This document shows positions 1-8,797 of a stretch of DNA of 62,700 bases, in pieces. Location: positions 1 to 62,700 of the forward strand of contig JASMAS010000041.1 in NCBI GenBank assembly GCA_030754235.1, in the 5' to 3' direction. The position numbers and the translations under genes are program-made. Within the stretch, counting starts at the first letter, position 1. Each line of letters begins with the position of its first letter. This DNA comes from Litorilituus sp. (GTDB taxonomy: Bacteria; Pseudomonadota; Gammaproteobacteria; Enterobacterales; Alteromonadaceae). The notes under the pieces are model-generated. The model had not been told where the DNA came from, ran no database searches, and saw nothing but the letters and a program-made list of their open reading frames with translations.

Positions 1-1200
1 AGCTTGTACTGCCATAAAGCGCTGAAGTCTTTCTTTTTTTACGGATTCATCAATATGGTCAGGCAATTCATTTGCTGTTGCACCATCAACATCTGAGTAT
101 TTAAAGCAGCCTACTCTGTCTAGCTGTGCCTCTGCTAAAAAGTCTAATAACTCTTGGAACTCTTCTTCTGTTTCACCAGGGAAGCCAACAATAAAGGTTG
201 AACGAATCACGAGTTCTGGACAAACTTCTCGCCATTTAGCAATACGCTCTAATACTCTATCTGAGCTACCAGGACGTTTCATTAATTTTAGTATGCGTTT
301 ATTGGCATGTTGAAAAGGAATATCTAAATACGGCAGTATTGCACCACTTGCCATTAACGGAATAACATCATCAACATGCGGGTAAGGGTAAACGTAATGC
401 ATACGTACCCAAATGCCCTGCTTTGCCAATTGCTGACACAAAGCTAGCATTGAGGTTTTAACTGGCATGCCATCCCAAAAATCTGTTTTATGCTTCACAT
501 CAACACCATAAGCAGAAGTATCTTGAGAGATAACTAATAACTCTTTTACGCCAGCATTAGCTAAACGCTTTGCTTCCCCAAGTACATCTCCAACGGGGCG
601 AGAATCTAGCTTACCACGCATTGATGGAATAATGCAGAAGCTACATTTATGGTCGCAACCTTCAGAAACTTTCAAATAAGCATAATGTTTAGGCGTGAGT
701 TTCACGCCGTGATCAGGTACTAAATCAACATGTGGGTTATGCTCAGGTTTGGCTACGTGTTCACGTACTTGCTTTAACACTTCATCATAGGAATGGGGGC
801 CAGTAATACCTAGAACATTCGGGTGAATTTCACGAATTTCATTTTCTTTTGAGCCTAAACACCCGGTAACTAATACCTTACCGTTTTCTTCCAACGCTTC
901 TTTAATCGTCGCCAGTGATTCTTCTACCGCACTGTCGATAAAGCCACAGGTATTGACAATAACCAGAGCCGCATCATCATAACTATTGATCACTTCATAC
1001 CCTTGTGTACGTAGCTCAGTAAGAATTCGCTCTGAATCCACCAAGTTTTTCGGACAGCCGAGGCTAACAAAACCAACCCTTTTGCTACCTGTTGATTTTT
1101 CTAGAATTATCTGTTCATTATTGACTGCATTTTCTTGTAAAATCTTGGAAGGTGACTCTAATGTTGTAGTTTGCTTTGGATTGAATTGCTGAACTGTCAT
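1..1200 (-). CDS. rimO: Ribosomal protein S12 methylthiotransferase RimO (3' end beyond the window)
   Basis: RimO is a radical-SAM methylthiotransferase that adds a methylthio group to an aspartate of ribosomal protein S12. The reading frame runs from ATG at 1200 to the left edge, giving 400 residues of a family usually about 440-480 long, so the TRAM end is missing. Seen directly: the N-terminal UPF0004 domain with cysteines near residues 49 (SLGCPKN), 85 (NTCGFID) and 114, and the radical-SAM CxxxCxxC motif GCDHKCSFC with cysteines near 182, 186 and 189. A TATAAT-like -10 lies at 1238-1243 on the minus strand, with no good -35. A second, diverged copy of the first codons lies at 6058-6141, so this 5' end may have been exchanged by an insertion. 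The identity is certain; the history is inferred. Confidence 0.97.
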   Translation of the reverse strand, partial: MTVQQFNPKQTTTLESPSKILQENAVNNEQIILEKSTGSKRVGFVSLGCPKNLVDSERILTELRTQGYEVINSYDDAALVIVNTCGFIDSAVEESLATIKEALEENGKVLVTGCLGSKENEIREIHPNVLGITGPHSYDEVLKQVREHVAKPEHNPHVDLVPDHGVKLTPKHYAYLKVSEGCDHKCSFCIIPSMRGKLDSRPVGDVLGEAKRLANAGVKELLVISQDTSAYGVDVKHKTDFWDGMPVKTSMLALCQQLAKQGIWVRMHYVYPYPHVDDVIPLMASGAILPYLDIPFQHANKRILKLMKRPGSSDRVLERIAKWREVCPELVIRSTFIVGFPGETEEEFQELLDFLAEAQLDRVGCFKYSDVDGATANELPDHIDESVKKERLQRFMAVQA

Positions 1201-1427
1201 TTAAAACTCTATTGCTAAATATCGTGTAATTGAGCGCATTATAACATTATTAATTTAACTCTACATATTCTATTAATTTTATGTGAAACATGTCTAACCA
1301 TATAAAAGCACAACCATACCAGCCTAAATATATCCTGTAATCTCAACACTATAAAAATACACACTCATTTTTAGAAAGGAATATTGTAAAATTTTTTGAC
1401 ACCACCACAGTCGGCTTTGATACGAAA

Positions 1428-1459
1428 GCAGACGTTCAAGTAATTTAATTGGCATAGAC
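1428..1459 (+). repeat. Short island repeat, copy 1
   Basis: This 32-base stretch begins GCAGACGTTCA and ends TTGGCATAGAC. It aligns end to end with 3757-3787 (GCGGTCGTTCA ... TTGGCATGAC). It sits in the 258-base gap between rimO and the esterase gene. I noticed the core GC(G/A)G(A/T)CGTT only inside the 1.2-6.1 kb block. Its function is unknown. Confidence 0.45.
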
Positions 1460-2319
1460 TATAAATATTTATAAATAAACATTAAACCTTTTGCTAGCCC
1501 GACAGGAAATGTTGAGTAATGGTCTGTCCCATCAACAATTTCGTCTTTTATGGTTATTCCTTGGTAATTGCGAGAATGTAAACGTTTTAAGAACTTCACA
1601 TGACCATCAACCATATCATTACGCATTCCATTATCTAAGGTTTCTAAAGCACCAGTAGCTATATATACTTTTGCGTTTAATGAAGTATGATTGTTAAAAT
1701 ATTTTTCTTCTAAGTCAAAAATCCAGTCATTCTTATACCAAAGAGAAGGACTGGTCAAAATGTAGCTGGAAAAAAGTTCTGGCTTTGTCAATAAAACCCA
1801 TACCCCAAATGAACCTCCGAGGGAGTGACCTGCGAGTATCCGTTGATTTACATTAATACGATAATTGTTTTCTACAAAAGCAAATACTTCATGCTCAATG
1901 AACTCTAAATATTTAGGTGCGCCACCCGTTTTATATTTTGTCCAACTTTCATCAATTTCAGGGGTAAGATCCCTCACTCTACTATATTGACCATTTTCCC
2001 CATGTGCGAAAGATATTCCGACAACTATTGCTCTATCCATACTTGGAAAGTGCGTCACACCTGCTGCAACTTTAAACGTATGGGGGGCATCGTTTAGGTA
2101 TAGGACAGGGTATTTTTTAGATTTATTCTCTTTCTTAAAATAATCACGAGGAATTTTAATATTAAGGTCATATTTTCTTCCTAAAACCTTTGATTCAATA
2201 GTAAGAATTTCAGAATTTTTTATCTCAAAGCTGCGATTATCTACAGTATTAGCTAAACTGCAATTTACAGATAACACCAAACATAAAGCCATCAACTTTC
2301 TAAAACTACGTTTATTCAT
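1459..2319 (-). CDS. Secreted alpha/beta-hydrolase, esterase D / Fes-IroE-like
   Basis: This 286-residue protein has an N-terminal signal peptide ending near residues 22-24 (NCSLANT). It has the putative-esterase fold seen in enterobactin esterases (IroE/Fes) and serine esterase D relatives. The nucleophile elbow is GHSLGG, with Ser near residue 166, and the catalytic His is likely in DGTDHYSTFP near the C-terminus. It should be a periplasmic or secreted ester or thioester hydrolase, but the substrate cannot be read from sequence. It lies 20 bases downstream of the M1 peptidase gene on the same strand, so the two are probably co-transcribed. The pair belongs to the block inserted next to rimO. 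A siderophore-esterase role is possible, but no siderophore genes are nearby. Confidence 0.75.
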   Translation of the reverse strand: MNKRSFRKLMALCLVLSVNCSLANTVDNRSFEIKNSEILTIESKVLGRKYDLNIKIPRDYFKKENKSKKYPVLYLNDAPHTFKVAAGVTHFPSMDRAIVVGISFAHGENGQYSRVRDLTPEIDESWTKYKTGGAPKYLEFIEHEVFAFVENNYRINVNQRILAGHSLGGSFGVWVLLTKPELFSSYILTSPSLWYKNDWIFDLEEKYFNNHTSLNAKVYIATGALETLDNGMRNDMVDGHVKFLKRLHSRNYQGITIKDEIVDGTDHYSTFPVGLAKGLMFIYKYL

Positions 2320-2339
2320 TATTATTTCTTATTCCTACG

Positions 2340-3698
2340 TTATAAATTTAAGTTTGGTATTTCTTGACCATATACCCATTTATCAAAAAAATGAGTAAGG
2401 TCAGTACCCGAGATTTGTTCAATAGTAAATTTTAAATTTTGAGTGGTGACTGATTTATTCTTATACGTTTGGGTATATTGTTTTAGTGCCTTCCAAAAAA
2501 ATTCATCTCCTAGTTTCTCTCTGAGCATATAAAAAACTAATGCGCCTTTGCTATAAGCCATAGTTCTATTTATTTCTTGTTCTTCTATTTCATCATGAAA
2601 AGCAACTGGTGCAACCCTATTTTCCTTTACAGCCCGCTCAACTCTACGAACAGCAACATTTAATTCATTTTTATAGGCTTGTTCACCGAATAAATGCTGC
2701 TTATACACAGCCACTAAAAATTGTACTAGTCCTTCATTAAGCCAGAAATGTGAGAAATTGGCACATGTGACACTATTTCCCCACCACTCATGAGCTAATT
2801 CATGTGCAATGAACCAATTTTCATTTTCATCTTCTAAAACCGTATGAACAAATTTTTCACCAACAAGACTGAACCCTGACGCTTCTTGTGCCATATACCC
2901 ATCAACGACAACATAATTATAACTATTCTGATTTAGAGAAAAACCTGCTTTACTCTCATAAAAAGACAACATATCCGCAACATCTGCAAACGCTTCTTTA
3001 ATTAACTTTGGTGTTAGTCCTGAACTATGCTCTGCTCTATATAAAACTACGATATCTGCACTGTTTGTTTTTATCGTTAGCGTTTCTAATTTTCCAATGG
3101 CAAAACCAAAGGTATATAAAGGCATTGACATATCTTGTTGCCAATGAGAGATTACTTTGTTGTTTTCTAACACTTTACGAGAAACTAAACGACCATTACC
3201 AACGGTTGTCATATTAGCGTCATGTGTTAATACAAGGTCAAACGTTGATTTGTCTGAAATATTATTGTGTGAAACTAACCAGTTTTTCGTATGATAAACA
3301 GTGAAAATGTGATCATCATAAAATTTCATGCCCCGCTTCGGGGTTGCGGAATATTCTACCTTGAGTGAATAATTTCGATTGATTTCCAGTTCTTGTTGAA
3401 AGTTTACAGTTAACTGCTCATCAGATAACAAATATTGCGCAACCTTCCCATCAATATAAACTGACTTTATTTGTTTATATTTAGCTGAAAAAGTAAGGTT
3501 TCTTAGTTTCTGTGTTCTAGGTACAAACTTTACCTTTACAGTTCCTTTTAATGATTTTTCTTTAAAATTTGGCTCCAGTTCAGCATGATAGTGAATGAAA
3601 TCTACATCCGAAACACTAACTGTATCATCCTGTGCATAACCATTTATTGGCGACATCAAAATTATGTAGCAAACCAACAGTTTGTTAATTATTCTCAT
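2340..3698 (-). CDS. Exported M1-family zinc aminopeptidase-like protein
   Basis: The 452-residue protein has a signal peptide (cleavage near residue 22, NGYAQDD). The gluzincin zinc site is complete: HELAH at residues 299-303, followed 18 residues later by the third ligand E322 in FWLNEG. This is the M1 spacing HExxH-x18-E. In the exopeptidase region GAMEN is replaced by a divergent segment (QEASGFSLVG), so true aminopeptidase activity is uncertain. It is much shorter than PepN (about 870 residues), having the N-terminal beta domain and catalytic domain only. It lies 20 bases upstream of the esterase gene. The neighbouring gene at 3900-5291 is a second, very different M1-like protein. Confidence 0.82.
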   Translation of the reverse strand: MRIINKLLVCYIILMSPINGYAQDDTVSVSDVDFIHYHAELEPNFKEKSLKGTVKVKFVPRTQKLRNLTFSAKYKQIKSVYIDGKVAQYLLSDEQLTVNFQQELEINRNYSLKVEYSATPKRGMKFYDDHIFTVYHTKNWLVSHNNISDKSTFDLVLTHDANMTTVGNGRLVSRKVLENNKVISHWQQDMSMPLYTFGFAIGKLETLTIKTNSADIVVLYRAEHSSGLTPKLIKEAFADVADMLSFYESKAGFSLNQNSYNYVVVDGYMAQEASGFSLVGEKFVHTVLEDENENWFIAHELAHEWWGNSVTCANFSHFWLNEGLVQFLVAVYKQHLFGEQAYKNELNVAVRRVERAVKENRVAPVAFHDEIEEQEINRTMAYSKGALVFYMLREKLGDEFFWKALKQYTQTYKNKSVTTQNLKFTIEQISGTDLTHFFDKWVYGQEIPNLNL

Positions 3699-3899
3699 TT
3701 TTTATCTCACGATTTATTTCGCTTCACTAAGCTTTAACCTGCAATTCCGCCACATAGCGGTCGTTCACATCATTGTATTGGCATGACTTCTCAGTACCAT
3801 AAGCAGCCGAAGTTGTAATTGAATGGATAAGAGTTTTTATATGGTAAATATAATGTTATCACCTGTGTAGATATAGGAAATAAGTTAAGTGTTGCTTGT
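3699..3899. other. Gene-free gap between the two M1 peptidase genes, with island repeat
   Basis: This 200-base gap holds no convincing ORF. It carries a copy of the short island repeat (3757-3787) and presumably the promoter of the minus-strand peptidase-esterase pair. I see no strong terminator. Confidence 0.5.
3757..3787 (+). repeat. Short island repeat, copy 2
   Basis: This copy starts with GCGGTCGTTCA and ends with ATTGGCATGAC. It matches 1428-1459 over its whole length with a few substitutions and one base of length difference. The bases just before it (CCACATAGCGGTCGTT) also match 5784-5799 (CCACATTGCGGTCGTT). So at least three places in the block share this sequence. Confidence 0.5.
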
Positions 3900-5291
3900 T
3901 TATATTTCTTTAAGTAATACCTTGGCTCTGTTTATCGCATATTCATTTGAGAAATAATTTTCAACTAAAAAAGTTAACTTATTATCGTCATTCAATACAC
4001 TAGCCAAAGTTTCTATCATAAATTTATAGTTGGTTTTTTCTGTTTCGATTGTGAGCATTTTATTAAGCCACAGCCACATATTTTCCTCTCCTATCTCTTT
4101 TTCAATAGCTAACCAAATAATAGGAGCATAAGTGTATACATATAGTTCTCTGTCGCCATAATCTGAATTTTTTTCGATACTTTTAAATCCAGTCAGTTTT
4201 ACGTTATTTAGTGCGTTAAATTTTCCATTTATTTTTCTAAAATAGCTTTTATCACCAAGCAACTTTTTTGTTAATTTTAGTGAAAGATACTCTGCAAACG
4301 ATTCTGTAAACATATCCCCAAGTTCAGAATTAAATTTTTTGTAAGTACCAAAATAATAATGAGCTAATTCATGAGCAATAAAAATCTTATACGAATTTGA
4401 TTCGGTTTTTTCAATCAAATTACTTAAGCCATCTTCATTATGATTCATTAACACTACTGATGGGTAGGCAACAAAAAGCCATGAATCTTTCTTTGATATT
4501 GGAGCTGTATGGATAAAAACAACACTTTCACCATATGGAATTGATAACTTTTCTTGATAATACTTTTCAAAAGTAGATGTCATTTTTCCTAGTTCAAACA
4601 TTTGTTGTATTGATAAATGTGAATTTAAATAATAATTGTTTTTATGCTTACCAATATCATAATCACCTGCAAATAAAGTAAGTGATGTTGGCTTTTCTCT
4701 TTTAAATATTCCGTGATTTGACGAAATTGGCTTACTGCCATTAACGTAAATTGACTTACAATCTAGGCAAGTAACCTTAATATCATAAGTAACTTCGTCA
4801 TATCGCTTATCTTGCTCAATATCATATAAAATTGGATACCACGCGGTTTGGAATCCATCTGTACGAATATTTTTTCCATTAAAGGCAATATTACCTTTCC
4901 AGTCACCACGGTCACTTGCTTTATTCATATCAGTAATAACAGGAAATTTTCCCGTATATTTGAATTTTACAGTATCTGGTAAAAACTTACTTTTAGTTGT
5001 TTCGTCTCGAAAAAAATATCCAAAACTTTCTTCCGAATATTGAGTGTCATAAGATTTTTCATAAATGTAATTGAGATCATCTTTTTCATTTCTAAAATAT
5101 TGAATATTAAAACCAGAGTTTAGATGTATTAGGTAGTCATTTAGTTTTGGAATATTTTCAAGTTGAAAGTTCGCATCAATAGTGCCATTTTTTATTGATA
5201 TTTCAATTGTTCCTGAAAGCTTTATAGGTAATTCAGATGAAAATATTGACGTTGAAAAAAGTAAAAAGAGGACGATTAGTGTTATTTTCAA
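3900..5291 (-). CDS. Second exported M1-like metallopeptidase (divergent)
   Basis: This is a 463-residue protein with a signal peptide (MKITLIVLFLLFSTSIFSS). It has a complete gluzincin site: HELAH at 307-311, then E330 in FTESFAEY, the M1 spacing of 18. Outside the active site it is very different from the neighbour at 2340-3698. Codon use is markedly more AT-rich than in the housekeeping genes, with long runs of Lys, Asn and Ile, which is consistent with acquired DNA. A CxxC pair (CLDCKS, near residue 175) may form a disulfide after export. The start is ATG at 5291, with the signal peptide beginning immediately. The substrate is unknown. Confidence 0.75.
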   Translation of the reverse strand: MKITLIVLFLLFSTSIFSSELPIKLSGTIEISIKNGTIDANFQLENIPKLNDYLIHLNSGFNIQYFRNEKDDLNYIYEKSYDTQYSEESFGYFFRDETTKSKFLPDTVKFKYTGKFPVITDMNKASDRGDWKGNIAFNGKNIRTDGFQTAWYPILYDIEQDKRYDEVTYDIKVTCLDCKSIYVNGSKPISSNHGIFKREKPTSLTLFAGDYDIGKHKNNYYLNSHLSIQQMFELGKMTSTFEKYYQEKLSIPYGESVVFIHTAPISKKDSWLFVAYPSVVLMNHNEDGLSNLIEKTESNSYKIFIAHELAHYYFGTYKKFNSELGDMFTESFAEYLSLKLTKKLLGDKSYFRKINGKFNALNNVKLTGFKSIEKNSDYGDRELYVYTYAPIIWLAIEKEIGEENMWLWLNKMLTIETEKTNYKFMIETLASVLNDDNKLTFLVENYFSNEYAINRAKVLLKEI

Positions 5292-5593
5292 GTGATTTCC
5301 CTATTAAATAATGTTTTATTTTTATAGGGATTATAAGTGGGTAAATTAGTTTGTCTACTATATTGTTTTGATTGGATTTTCTATTAAAAAGATGTGACCG
5401 TTTAAATGTAGTGTTTAGCCTTACAAAAGCAAGATTTGAAAGGAAGACTTGTCGCTCTTAGAGCACAGGTAATGGAAGGTCAACGGCAGCAATGAGCTTA
5501 AAACGGCCTCACAAGATATCAGAAAACTTCGGTTAATTTTGCTTCTCATTTGAGCATGACTTAACAAAAATTTAATGACTGCAATAGGCTCCA

Positions 5594-5628
5594 AGCTGCC
5601 GTTTAGTAATTAATTGCCAACGGCAGCT
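5594..5628. repeat. 10-base perfect inverted repeat
   Basis: AGCTGCCGTT at 5594-5603 is matched by AACGGCAGCT at 5619-5628, with a 15-base spacer. A related CAACGGCAGC also occurs near 5479-5488. The repeat lies in gene-free DNA at the right side of the inserted block. It could be the end of a decayed element or a hairpin in a transcript. Confidence 0.5.
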
Positions 5629-5959
5629 ATTAGGCGACAATTAGCTTGAAGCGGACGTTAGGGTTAATGAGGTGCTAACTTCCTCTATGCGCACCAACTT
5701 GTCGTTAATATATCTTATGAAATATCGAATTTTTAAAGCAAACCTAAAATTCAAACATCGGATTACTCTAAGGGCAGTAGCTACCACATTGCGGTCGTTA
5801 GCATTGGTAAATTAGGAGAGTGTTTTTCGGTCGCTTTGTGCCATGTTAAGACATATGCAGATGAGGTATTAAACTGCAACTCATAACTGAAAGTTGATGT
5901 TTATGTGTTAATTGAAATGACTAATCATTACTGCAAGAGCTAATTTAACTTCTCCTAGG

Positions 5960-5993
5960 TATATGTTCACTATATTGGGATAGTAAACATATA
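5960..5993. repeat. 14-base hairpin near the right junction of the block
   Basis: TATATGTTCACTAT (5960-5973) pairs with ATAGTAAACATATA (5980-5993) at 13 of 14 positions around a 6-base loop. It sits about 65 bases left of the rimO relic. No T-run follows on either strand, so an intrinsic terminator is unlikely. A recombination or protein-binding site is possible. Confidence 0.5.
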
Positions 5994-6057
5994 GCCAAGT
6001 GAATAAAGCCAATTTTGGTCGATTTTAGTGAATTTAAACCTTGTTCTTGTAACTGTT

Positions 6058-6141
6058 TTAACTTTTTTCTTGTGCTCTAATCACCTTTTTAGGTGTGTCA
6101 AGCGTAGTCGTTTGTTTTGGGTCAAATTGTTCAACAGTCAT
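6058..6141 (-). pseudogene. Truncated, diverged copy of the rimO 5' end (27 codons)
   Basis: On the minus strand an ATG at 6141 opens a frame reading MTVEQFDPKQTTTLDTPKK, closed by TAA at 6058-6060 after 27 codons. The intact rimO at 1-1200 begins [19 protein letters not shown]: 14 of these 19 residues are identical, while many silent positions differ. It therefore looks like a diverged homologue, not a fresh duplication. A minus-strand TATAAT (TGTATAATCC, near 6192-6201) lies upstream as a likely promoter relic. The simplest reading is that DNA bringing its own rimO start was inserted here and displaced this one, as SXT-type elements do at prfC. The homology is seen in the sequence; the mechanism is inferred. 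Confidence 0.8.
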
Positions 6142-6656
6142 AGCGTACCTTTGTATATCTGTGGTGTTACAAGTTATAATAAATGTGCAGGATTATACAG
6201 GAATATTGCTGAGCGTAATAGTTATCGCACTTATTAAGTAAGTGTATAAAAATCAGTTGACTACGAGTGAGTAAGTGGCCTTTTTTTTACACTGTTGGCT
6301 TTGTCATATCAGCAAACACAAGTAACACTCAGAAAAACAATAACTTTTATATTATGTTATATATTGTGCTTTTACTGTATACATTAGGTAAACAAAAACT
6401 AATAGCATTCTCTTTGGGAATAATGGTGCTTTTTTATTACTTATAAATAACTAAATCCCTTGATCGAGTAATAGCGCACTATTAGATTAAAGCAAAGTCG
6501 CTGTTTTATATTTAGGCCGTGTAGAGTGATCATATACTTTGACTATTAGTCTTAGTACCAACAGTAAAAGGTAAATATCTTTTTATAAATGACTTCCTCT
6601 ATTTTCAATTGTTCTTCGGTTTTCACATGTAACCATAAATCAATTAACGAGATAAA

Positions 6657-8444
6657 ATGAAAATAAAACGTAAAACACTTTTTTGGAAGTTATACCCTTC
6701 CTTCTTAATCATTTCATTTATTTCATTACTTACCATCGTAATGATTGCCCTTTGGTCATTTAAAACATTCTATTATCAAGAGCGTGCTGACGATTTGGCA
6801 ATCAGAGCAAAAATATTAACACCTCAGTTTTCTAGGCTTATTCAAGCTGCAAATTATCAAGAAATTCAAAAAAAAGCTCAACTTTTAGGTGATAACACCT
6901 CAACACGAATCACTGTTGCTTTACCTTCAGGTATGGTTGTAGCTGATAATAGAAAAAATCCAGCAACAATGGATAACCATAATAACCGTCCTGAAATTAT
7001 TCAGGCAAAGCGTCATGGTAAAGGTTTATCTATAAGGTATGGCCACACACTAAAAACTGATTCCATGTATTTTGCCATGCCAATAATGAAACAAAATAAA
7101 GTGATTGGGATTTTAAGAACATCAACACCTTTAGATACCCTACAAAATGCTTTATTAGTTATTTATTATCAAGTATCGTCGGGGTTTATTATTCTTACCA
7201 TAATTACTGCATTTGCTAGTTGGTGGATGTCTAAATCCTTAGTAAGACCATTAGAAATAATAAAAGTACAAGCTCAACAATTAGCCAAAGGTGACTTTTC
7301 TAGCCGTGTGCAATTGCACTCAAACGACTCGCTTGAATCCGAACAATTAGGTCAAGCCTTCAATGAAATTGCGATTCAGCTAAATCAACGTATTGAGATC
7401 ATACTTAACCAAAGAAATGAACAAGAGGCTGTTTTTTCAAGTATGGTTGAAGGTGTTATCGCTGTTGACAGCAATAAAAAAGTACTTCGTATGAATCAAT
7501 CTGCTTATAATATTTTAAAAATATCACAACAAGATGTTGAAGGCGTTAACTTAAAGAGTATTGTACAAGACGAAGAGTTACATGATCTTATCTTATATGC
7601 CTTGCAACAAGATATTCCCATAGGTCAAGAGGTTACACTTGACGGTGATATAGCACAAGTATTGCTTGCCCAATCGGCACCCTTAGTTGATATACATAAA
7701 AAAAAATGTGGCACCCTTGTAGTATTTAATGACATAACCAAACTCAAAGCGTTTGAGTTACAAAGAAAAGAATTTGTTGCGAATGTATCACACGAACTTA
7801 GAACACCACTTACCGCTATTCAGGGCTTATCTGAAACATTGATAGAGTTTCCTAGTTTACCCCAAGAGAAAAAAGCAAATTTTATTGAAGTCATACATAC
7901 GCACTCTATTCGATTAGAGAGTATTATTGAAAACTTATTGACCTTATCTAAAATTGAAAAAGAAGTAGAAGTAGATGATATTGATTTTGCTAATGAGTCA
8001 ATAACTTTATCCTTAAGTAATGCTATTTTTCTATGCCAAAACAAAGCCTTAAAACGAAACATCAACATTGTATTAAATAATACTAAAGATATTACCTTTA
8101 AACATAACGCTTCCTTAATTGAACAAGCTATTGTTAACCTATTAAATAATGCCATTAAGTACAGTAATGGTAACAGTGAAATTAATATAACGGTTTCCAA
8201 GCAAAGCCATAATATTAAAATAGACGTTGAAGACCAAGGTAGTGGTATTCCTAAGGAGCATTTATCACGACTATTTGAGCGTTTTTATCGAGTCGACAAA
8301 GCTCGCAGTAGAGCGCTAGGTGGCACCGGATTAGGATTATCAATTGTTAAACATATTGCTCTGGCCCATAAAGGTACAGTAAGTGTTAAAAGTGAAATAA
8401 ATAAAGGCAGTATTTTTACTTTAATCTTGCCCCTAGATAAATAA
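6657..8444 (+). CDS. Membrane sensor histidine kinase, PhoR/WalK-like (orphan)
   Basis: The 595-residue kinase has transmembrane segments near residues 12-35 and 168-190 enclosing an extracytoplasmic sensor domain. A HAMP linker (about 190-245) and a PAS-like domain (about 260-360) follow. HisKA has H379 in VSHELRTPL. The HATPase has an N box (NLLNNAIKYS), G1 (DQGSGIP) and G2 (GGTGLGLSIV). All catalytic motifs are intact, so it should autophosphorylate and act on an OmpR-type regulator. Genes of this type are normally paired with a response regulator (PhoB-like), but none lies next to it. Upstream is gene-free DNA and the disturbed rimO start, and downstream is ychJ. The stimulus is unknown. 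Confidence 0.9.
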   Translation: MKIKRKTLFWKLYPSFLIISFISLLTIVMIALWSFKTFYYQERADDLAIRAKILTPQFSRLIQAANYQEIQKKAQLLGDNTSTRITVALPSGMVVADNRKNPATMDNHNNRPEIIQAKRHGKGLSIRYGHTLKTDSMYFAMPIMKQNKVIGILRTSTPLDTLQNALLVIYYQVSSGFIILTIITAFASWWMSKSLVRPLEIIKVQAQQLAKGDFSSRVQLHSNDSLESEQLGQAFNEIAIQLNQRIEIILNQRNEQEAVFSSMVEGVIAVDSNKKVLRMNQSAYNILKISQQDVEGVNLKSIVQDEELHDLILYALQQDIPIGQEVTLDGDIAQVLLAQSAPLVDIHKKKCGTLVVFNDITKLKAFELQRKEFVANVSHELRTPLTAIQGLSETLIEFPSLPQEKKANFIEVIHTHSIRLESIIENLLTLSKIEKEVEVDDIDFANESITLSLSNAIFLCQNKALKRNINIVLNNTKDITFKHNASLIEQAIVNLLNNAIKYSNGNSEINITVSKQSHNIKIDVEDQGSGIPKEHLSRLFERFYRVDKARSRALGGTGLGLSIVKHIALAHKGTVSVKSEINKGSIFTLILPLDK

Positions 8445-8797
8445 TTTGCCAACTTGCATATAAAATCTTTATTAGGATCCTTAATAGAGTGGTCGGCTAA
8501 CATTAACGCTCTAGTGGTATTACCCCTGTTAAGTAAAGAAAACCGTCATTTTTTAATAGAAAATTTATCACACACTTACTTGTTATCTACTTCATTAAGA
8601 ATTATCCAAAATGAAATGTATAGTAGTATTTATATTAAAAATCTTAAATTTTTTTATTATGCTAACTAAGCTCCAGCATGCTAGTTAAGCATTAACTAGC
8701 TAAATAAGGTCTATACTACATACTTACTTCTTTATGGAAAATGGTATACGTTGTGCTAAAATTCAAGCTCAATTTTTAACAGCTCTATTACTACACA
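8445..8797. other. Gene-free gap downstream of the sensor kinase
   Basis: This 353-base region is AT-rich and has no convincing gene. The 71-codon frame at 8454-8669 has no ribosome site and no family character. The region holds a perfect interrupted palindrome (8680-8700) and must contain the ychJ promoter. Confidence 0.5.
8680..8700. promoter_or_regulatory. 21-base interrupted palindrome upstream of ychJ
   Basis: GCTAGTTAA, a 3-base spacer, then TTAACTAGC: the 9-base arms are perfect. It lies about 98 bases before the ychJ start. The symmetry suits a dimeric repressor operator, though a transcript hairpin is equally possible. Confidence 0.4.

Larger units (their letters stand above)
5292..6656. 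other. 1.36-kb gene-poor region with inverted repeats and a rimO relic
   Basis: I find no intact gene here. The region contains further copies of the island core (GCGGACGTT at 5651-5659, GCGGTCGTT at 5791-5799), a perfect 10-base inverted repeat (5594-5628), an imperfect 14-base hairpin (5960-5993) and the truncated rimO 5' end (6058-6141). From about 6142 rightward it should be the original upstream DNA of rimO and of the sensor kinase. Confidence 0.6.

Noticed and set aside
5630-5665. Integron attC site (GCGGACGTTAGGG)
   Set aside because: The GTTRRRY rule is not met, no matching R'' site is found, and no integrase is in the window. Kept only as a short repeat.
8454-8669. 71-codon ORF after the sensor kinase
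   Set aside because: Starts right behind the kinase stop without a ribosome site and has low-complexity, AT-driven composition.
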